Below, in pieces: positions 14,586 through 18,500 of a DNA stretch of 18,500 bases; position 1 is the first letter of the stretch; each line of letters begins with the position of its first letter. The notes under the pieces were generated by a model, which saw only the letters and a program-made list of their open reading frames with translations, was not told the origin of the DNA and made no database searches. Where the stretch lies: contig JBBTYK010000015.1 of assembly GCA_038061815.1 (NCBI GenBank), positions 1-18,500 of the forward strand. The letters are read 5' to 3'. The stretch is from JBBTXJ01 sp038061815 (lineage in GTDB: Bacteria; Patescibacteriota; Patescibacteriia; Magasanikbacterales; JBBTXJ01). The translations under genes and the position numbers were made by a program.

Positions 14586-16574
14586 TCATTTGAGGAACGC
14601 CCGCGCAAAGATGCCGCGATTGTACTGCGGGCCGTGCGCCAAAAATTCGCCTTCCAGCGCGCCGTCAAGCGCAAATATTTTCACCTGCGGCCCGCCGCCC
14701 GGGCCGGCGCCCACCACCACCTCCTGCACGCCGTCCAAATCCCAATCAATCAGCATAACGCTTGAACCGCCAGTGAACGAACCAAACGGCATGAAGCTCG
14801 CCGCGGCCGTCTTGCCGTCCTCAAGCACCGAAACCGATGACGGCGCGCCGCGCCCGGCGCCAAACGCAATCACACTCCCGTTTCCGTTCATCGCCACCGG
14901 CCGCTTTAAGCCGTCCGGCACCTCAATTTTTTTCACGGTCACGAACGCGCCGATGAAGTTCCACGTGTATCGCTCCACATACGCGCCGTAGTGAATCACG
15001 CTGTAAATGAATCCCGTATCGGAGAACCGTACGGCCACGGATTCAAGCGCGCTCCCCAACTCCGCGCCGTAAAACCAATGGAAAATTTTGCCGTTCGCCT
15101 TGTACAGCATCACTTTCAGTTGCCCGTTATCTGAAAATGCCACTGTGATGCCGCCTTTGCCGTCGCGCACCACGTCGCCGCCGGAAATCCCTACCGCCTT
15201 GACCGGCGTCGGTGAAATTTGCGATTCAAAAATCTTGAATCCCTGCAGCGAATACGCCACGAGCTGCGTGCCAACCGTCTTATTGGCGTACGCGAACACC
15301 ACTTCCTGCACGCCGTCGCGATTCACGTCAACAACTTCCAGCGTTATAATCTGGCTAAACGGCACTGGCACGATAAACTGGGATTTCTTTTTGAAATCAT
15401 GCGCAAAATGGCGCACATACGTCCACTCGCCGCCGTCAAACATGACCACAAATTCAGCGCCGGCCTTTTCCTGCTGAAGATTGCCAGCTTTTTCAATCGC
15501 CGCCGCCACATCAAGCCGTCCGGTTCCCAATGAACCGCGCGGCAGACTGTTTTTTGAATCAATCTCGGCCGCGGTATTCCGAAGTGCGTTTATGATATCC
15601 GCCGCCGACAGCTTAGGATACGCGGCCTTGAGCAGCGCCGCCGCGCCGGCGACAAACGGCGCCGCGATGGATGTGCCGGACAGTCCGGTGATAAATTGCG
15701 AGCCGAAACCGTCGCCCGGCGCATGCACGCCCAAACTGGAAATGCTCGCGCCCGGCGCGGAAAGGTCAATGCACGCGCTTCCGTAATTGGAAAACGCGGC
15801 CATCGCATCATCCTGGCGCAGAGCGGCAACGCCCAAAATGAACGGCGTGTCAACATCGCTGTCATAGCACACCGGATAGCGCCGCTTAAAATTCAAATTG
15901 CCGCCGTCCAAATTATCATTATCGTTGCCGGAGGCGGCAATCACCACAATGCCTTTGTCATACGCTTCTTTGATGACATCGTGAAACTCCGTGTCAAACC
16001 CCTCGCCGACAAAACTCAAATTAATCACGTCAACTTTTTTGGCGATGGCATAGCGAATCGCTCTGATGACATTGCTCACCAACCCCTTCCCCTCCTCATC
16101 CAACGCCTGAAGCGCCATAATTTGCACCTGCCAGTTCATGCCCACGCTCGCCGTGCCGTTGTTGCCCTCGGCGCCGATGATGCCGGCAACGGTAGTGGCG
16201 TGATGGAGCGATAGCGTATCCGCCACTCCCGCGGTCTGCGGCGACGGGTCGCCATCCATGTGCACGTAATCCCACCCGTTGATGTCGTCCGTATACCCAT
16301 TGCCATCGTCATCTTTTCCGTTTTTTAATTCAGCGGGATTCGTCCACAAATTATTCACCAAATCCGGATGGTCAATGTCCATCGGGCCGTCAATCACCGC
16401 CACCACCACCTTCTTTGAACCCGTGGTTTTCTCCCACGCCTCCGGCATGCGGATTTTTTCGTAAAACCACTGGTCAATGGCGTATGGGTCATTGGGATAT
16501 TTGGCGGCAAAAACCGGCTCTGCGACGAGCAGGCCGGCAATCGCGGCAAAAAGGACACCCCGAGATAATTTCAT
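14586..16574 (-). CDS. Secreted S8 subtilisin-like protease with FG-GAP-like C-terminal region
   Basis: 662 aa. Signal peptide MKLSRGVLFAAIAGLLVAEP with probable cleavage after VFA (residue 23). The S8 catalytic domain spans about 30-365: Asp62 in VAVIDGPMDIDHPDL, His125 in HHATTVAG, oxyanion Asn217 in AASGNDND, and Ser302 in GTSIAAPFVAG. The Asp motif reads D-G-P where the family normally has D-[ST]-G, and the His motif is HAT rather than HGT; the triad itself is complete. The region after 370 carries calcium-loop repeats of the FG-GAP/VCBS kind (DVNRDGVQEVV near 416; DWDLDGVQEVVVGAGPGGGP near 610). It is probably exported and surface-bound or released, for protein turnover or processing. 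The ATG at 16574 coincides with the predicted transcription start. The reading frame runs on upstream but is antisense to the sugar transferase. Confidence 0.93.
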   Translation of the reverse strand: MKLSRGVLFAAIAGLLVAEPVFAAKYPNDPYAIDQWFYEKIRMPEAWEKTTGSKKVVVAVIDGPMDIDHPDLVNNLWTNPAELKNGKDDDGNGYTDDINGWDYVHMDGDPSPQTAGVADTLSLHHATTVAGIIGAEGNNGTASVGMNWQVQIMALQALDEEGKGLVSNVIRAIRYAIAKKVDVINLSFVGEGFDTEFHDVIKEAYDKGIVVIAASGNDNDNLDGGNLNFKRRYPVCYDSDVDTPFILGVAALRQDDAMAAFSNYGSACIDLSAPGASISSLGVHAPGDGFGSQFITGLSGTSIAAPFVAGAAALLKAAYPKLSAADIINALRNTAAEIDSKNSLPRGSLGTGRLDVAAAIEKAGNLQQEKAGAEFVVMFDGGEWTYVRHFAHDFKKKSQFIVPVPFSQIITLEVVDVNRDGVQEVVFAYANKTVGTQLVAYSLQGFKIFESQISPTPVKAVGISGGDVVRDGKGGITVAFSDNGQLKVMLYKANGKIFHWFYGAELGSALESVAVRFSDTGFIYSVIHYGAYVERYTWNFIGAFVTVKKIEVPDGLKRPVAMNGNGSVIAFGAGRGAPSSVSVLEDGKTAAASFMPFGSFTGGSSVMLIDWDLDGVQEVVVGAGPGGGPQVKIFALDGALEGEFLAHGPQYNRGIFARAFLK

Positions 16575-16581
16575 GCGGTGC

Positions 16582-16610
16582 ATCATACCATGGGACACAG
16601 CTGCTCGCAA
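16582..16610 (-). promoter_or_regulatory. Predicted promoter of the S8 protease gene, leaderless
   Basis: Minus strand: TTGCGA (16610-16605), 17 nt, TATGAT (16587-16582) preceded by TGG, then 7 nt to the ATG at 16574. The -35 matches that of holB. Confidence 0.65.
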
Positions 16611-16614
16611 CATA

Positions 16615-16643
16615 TTGAACCCTAGGCGGGTTTGTGTTATGCT
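16615..16643 (+). promoter_or_regulatory. Predicted promoter of the sugar transferase gene
   Basis: TTGAAC (16615-16620), 17-nt spacer, TATGCT (16638-16643) with TGT before it (extended -10). Transcription would begin near 16650, leaving a leader of about 12 nt. The -35 boxes of the two divergent promoters are 4 bp apart. Confidence 0.65.
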
Positions 16644-16661
16644 CTCTCCAAAGCTCTCTCT

Positions 16662-18059
16662 ATGGGAAACGGCATTGTCCGCGTGAAACAACTCATACTC
16701 CTCGTCGGCGACCTTATTTGCATGTACCTCGCGCTCGTCACTGCCCTCATGGCGCGCTACCACACGCTGGATTTGAGCGGCTACTGGCAAACGCACCGCC
16801 TCTCTTTCGGCATTCTGTTCGCGCTGTGGCTCATCGTGCTGTTTATCAACAACGTGTACGACATCCGCCGCGCCAAAAACACGATTCTCTTTTTTCAAAA
16901 CATCTCGCTGACGTTCCTCACCAATTTCTTTCTCGGTCTCGCGTTCTTTTATTTTATTCCCGCGTTCCGCATCACGCCGAAAACGAATCTTATTTTGGTG
17001 GTGATTTTGGCGCTCCTCCTCGTCTCGTTCTGGCGCGCGCTGTTCAACTGGCTTCTGGGGCCGTCGCTTTTGAAACGAAGCATTCTGTTTCTTGGCTATC
17101 ATCCGCGGCTTGAAGAACTCGTCACGCTGTTTGGGAACGACCCGCAAATCGGCTACCGCGTGGCGGCGATTGTGGACCCGGTGCATGACCAGATACCTCC
17201 GAACGTCCGCACCGCGGTGGAATGTTTCTCCGACCCGCTCCGCATTCGCGCCGTCGTGGACATTAAAGACGTGCATCTGGTGGTTATTTCGCCGTCCTTC
17301 GCGCGCTCGCCCGAACTTGAAAAAGAACTGTATGAATTGTTGTTCTGGCGCATTGAAATGGCTGACCTCGCGTCATTTTACGAGGCGATAACCGGCCGCG
17401 TGGATACGAGCATGCTCTCCGAGAGCTGGTTCTTGCAAAATCTGCGGGAGAGCCGCAAGCAATACTACGATGCGGCGCGCACGGTGTTTGACCTCGTTGC
17501 GGCCGTGCTGTTGGGAATCGCGTTTATCGCCATGTTTCCGTTTGTGGCGCTCGCGGTGCTATTGGAATCCGGCCGGCCGCTATTCATAAAGCAGGCGCGC
17601 ATGGGATACAACAACCGCGTATTCACCATCTACAAACTGCGCACGATGTACGCGCAAAATCCGGACGGCATGGCCGAGCGCGGCGCGCCGCAGTTTGCGC
17701 AGGCGAACGACCGCCGCATCACCCGCGTCGGGCGCTGGCTCCGCCGTTTTCGCATAGATGAGTTGCCGCAGGTATGGAACGTATTGCGACGCGATATGAA
17801 CATCATCGGCCCGCGGCCCGAGCGGCCGGAGTTTGTGGAGCAGCTGCAGGAGCGTGTGCCGTTTTACAGCATCCGCCATCTCCTGCGTCCGGGAATCACG
17901 GGTTGGGCGCAGGTGAATTACCGCTACGGGGCGACGCTTGAGGAAAGTCTCGTGAAATTGGAGTATGATTTGTTTTACATGAAAAACCGCTCGCTCCTTA
18001 TTGACGCGGTGGTCATGCTGAAGACGATACATATTATCGTCAAGGCGATGGGGAGGTAA
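16662..18059 (+). CDS. Polyprenyl glycosylphosphotransferase (initiating sugar transferase)
   Basis: 465 aa. Four N-terminal membrane helices (about 9-30, 47-66, 83-103, 108-131), a cytoplasmic Rossmann-like segment (about 138-245, LFLGYHPRLEELVTLFGNDP), another hydrophobic helix (about 275-300), and the catalytic bacterial sugar transferase domain. The latter shows FTIYKLRTM (321-329), RIDELPQVWNVLR with the Asp-Glu pair 366/367, IIGPRPERPE (381-390) and GITGWAQVNYRYG. This is the WbaP/WcaJ/exopolysaccharide type, which moves a sugar-1-phosphate from UDP-sugar to undecaprenyl phosphate and starts a glycan repeat unit. The ATG at 16662 is used; upstream TTG or downstream GTG starts are possible. 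It is the only plus-strand gene here and is transcribed away from the S8 gene. Confidence 0.93.
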   Translation: MGNGIVRVKQLILLVGDLICMYLALVTALMARYHTLDLSGYWQTHRLSFGILFALWLIVLFINNVYDIRRAKNTILFFQNISLTFLTNFFLGLAFFYFIPAFRITPKTNLILVVILALLLVSFWRALFNWLLGPSLLKRSILFLGYHPRLEELVTLFGNDPQIGYRVAAIVDPVHDQIPPNVRTAVECFSDPLRIRAVVDIKDVHLVVISPSFARSPELEKELYELLFWRIEMADLASFYEAITGRVDTSMLSESWFLQNLRESRKQYYDAARTVFDLVAAVLLGIAFIAMFPFVALAVLLESGRPLFIKQARMGYNNRVFTIYKLRTMYAQNPDGMAERGAPQFAQANDRRITRVGRWLRRFRIDELPQVWNVLRRDMNIIGPRPERPEFVEQLQERVPFYSIRHLLRPGITGWAQVNYRYGATLEESLVKLEYDLFYMKNRSLLIDAVVMLKTIHIIVKAMGR

Positions 18060-18073
18060 TTTACGGCGCGGTC

Positions 18074-18315
18074 CCGGGGCCTGCGCTTGCTCGGCCCGTC
18101 AGGGACCCCTCGGCGGGTGCCCACTCACTCAACACGCTCACGGCCGCCAGCGCGGCCGTTCGCTACGCTCGTGCCGAGCTCGTCCCGACAGGGTCGGGAC
18201 ACCAGGCCCGCTTCGGCACTCGCGATGTTTCGTTCGGGGCACCACGCCTCGGTTGCGCCTTAAATAAACTGCGCCCGCAGGGGTCCCTGACGGGCCGAGC
18301 AAGCGCAGGCCCCGG
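18074..18315. repeat. Perfect 37-bp inverted repeat around a 168-nt centre
   Basis: The arms 18074-18110 and 18279-18315 are exact reverse complements (CCGGGGCCTGCGCTTGCTCG... and its complement). The centre holds two smaller hairpins: CGGCCGC/GCGGCCG (18141-18158) and GTCCCGAC/GTCGGGAC (18182-18200). No transposase frame is inside, so it is not an ordinary insertion sequence. It begins 14 nt after the sugar transferase stop. Confidence 0.85.
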
Positions 18316-18343
18316 ATAATGCACCGTCCGAGGGCATTTCGCA

Positions 18344-18462
18344 GGCGCCGCGGCACGGTCCCCCGAGCGAGAGCGAGGGGGCGCGGCGCCGAGAATTGAG
18401 TGTAGCCGTGCTCGGCTCCTAGCCGAGCGAGCCCGCGAAGCGGGCGCCGCCCGCTGGGCGGC
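18344..18462. repeat. Row of four GC-rich hairpins
   Basis: GGCGCCGCG/CGCGGCGCC (18344-18390, with an inner CCCCC/GGGGG pairing), GCTCGGCT/AGCCGAGC with loop CCT (18410-18428), GCCCGC/GCGGGC with loop GAA (18431-18445), and GCCGCCC/GGGCGGC with loop GCT (18446-18462). All stems are perfect. None is followed by a T-tract, so they are not simple intrinsic terminators. Confidence 0.75.
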
Positions 18463-18500
18463 GGACTACCGGTCCTCGGCGGTGCATGCCCGAGAGGCGC

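Larger units (their letters stand above)
18060..18500. other. Non-coding, GC-rich, hairpin-dense region
   Basis: No credible protein gene is seen on either strand. The region contains the long inverted repeat at 18074-18315 and, farther right, several strong hairpins. No complete tRNA, rRNA or known riboswitch can be recognised. The window ends inside it, so the next feature is unseen. Confidence 0.6.

Noticed and set aside
14586..17276. Very long minus-strand reading frame of 896 codons
   Set aside because: The part beyond 16574 is antisense to the sugar transferase, lacks family features, and precedes a clear signal peptide and promoter. Only the part from 16574 is the gene.
18074..18315. 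Insertion sequence with terminal inverted repeats
   Set aside because: The 168-nt centre has no transposase frame and no target duplication was seen next to the arms.
18138..18356. 72-codon minus-strand frame in the right-hand region
   Set aside because: It is made of inverted-repeat sequence and is Arg/Pro/Gly-rich; no start signal or similarity is seen.
18465..18500. Possible 5' end of a tRNA-Ser-like gene (GCCCGAGAGGCGC)
   Set aside because: The string resembles the D-region of long-variable-arm tRNAs, but the acceptor spacing does not fit well and the rest is outside the window.

Overview
The window looks like a chromosomal stretch of a Candidate Phyla Radiation (Patescibacteria) bacterium, probably Parcubacteria-like. 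Genes are compact and nearly all on the minus strand. Several proteins are short versions of their families, and DUF4012, DUF2304 and Asp-box lipoprotein genes sit among housekeeping genes. Intergenic palindromes of the 'CCTGAGCGAAGTCGAAGGG' kind are abundant. TGA is used as a normal stop, which argues against the UGA-recoding lineages (Gracilibacteria, SR1). The taxonomic placement is an inference from gene content.

Layout, read along the minus strand from right to left. An S8 subtilase with C-terminal FG-GAP-like repeats (14586-16574) shares a back-to-back promoter region with the only plus-strand gene, a polyprenyl-phosphate sugar-1-phosphate transferase (16662-18059). Next come a UDP-glucuronate decarboxylase-like epimerase (13416-14435) and a 134-residue protein of unknown function that ends in a clear intrinsic terminator. 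A tight cluster follows: GT2 - DUF2304 - GT4, then DUF4012 - mreB - GT4. With the sugar transferase and epimerase this reads as a surface-glycan and cell-shape locus. Housekeeping genes follow: holB, an Asp-box propeller lipoprotein, frr, glyS, an M16 zinc peptidase, tpiA and a membrane-anchored TPR protein, ending at a tRNA-Thr(GGT) cut by the window edge. Immediately upstream of that tRNA lies a broken second copy of its 5' half, interrupted in the D-loop by 91 nt.

Three signals stand out. (1) Palindromic repeats with GTCAT-type ends sit just after the stop codons of four genes. Two of those copies are nested composites, and three further copies lie in frame inside one glycosyltransferase gene (10697-11914). 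This resembles the protein-inserted palindromic elements known from Rickettsia. (2) At least five genes have an extended -10 box (TGnTATnnT) or a plain -10 only 6-7 nt before the ATG where the spacing can be judged, or a closely related promoter; this implies leaderless transcripts at several transcription-unit starts, while internal genes use Shine-Dalgarno or stop/start coupling. (3) The last 440 nt are non-coding and GC-rich, with a perfect 37-bp inverted repeat and a run of hairpins. The triose-phosphate isomerase is also unusual: it is shortened where the dimer loop 3 should be and carries GHSDRR in place of GHSERR.

I did not find a CRISPR array, an insertion sequence, a toxin-antitoxin pair or a defence system.
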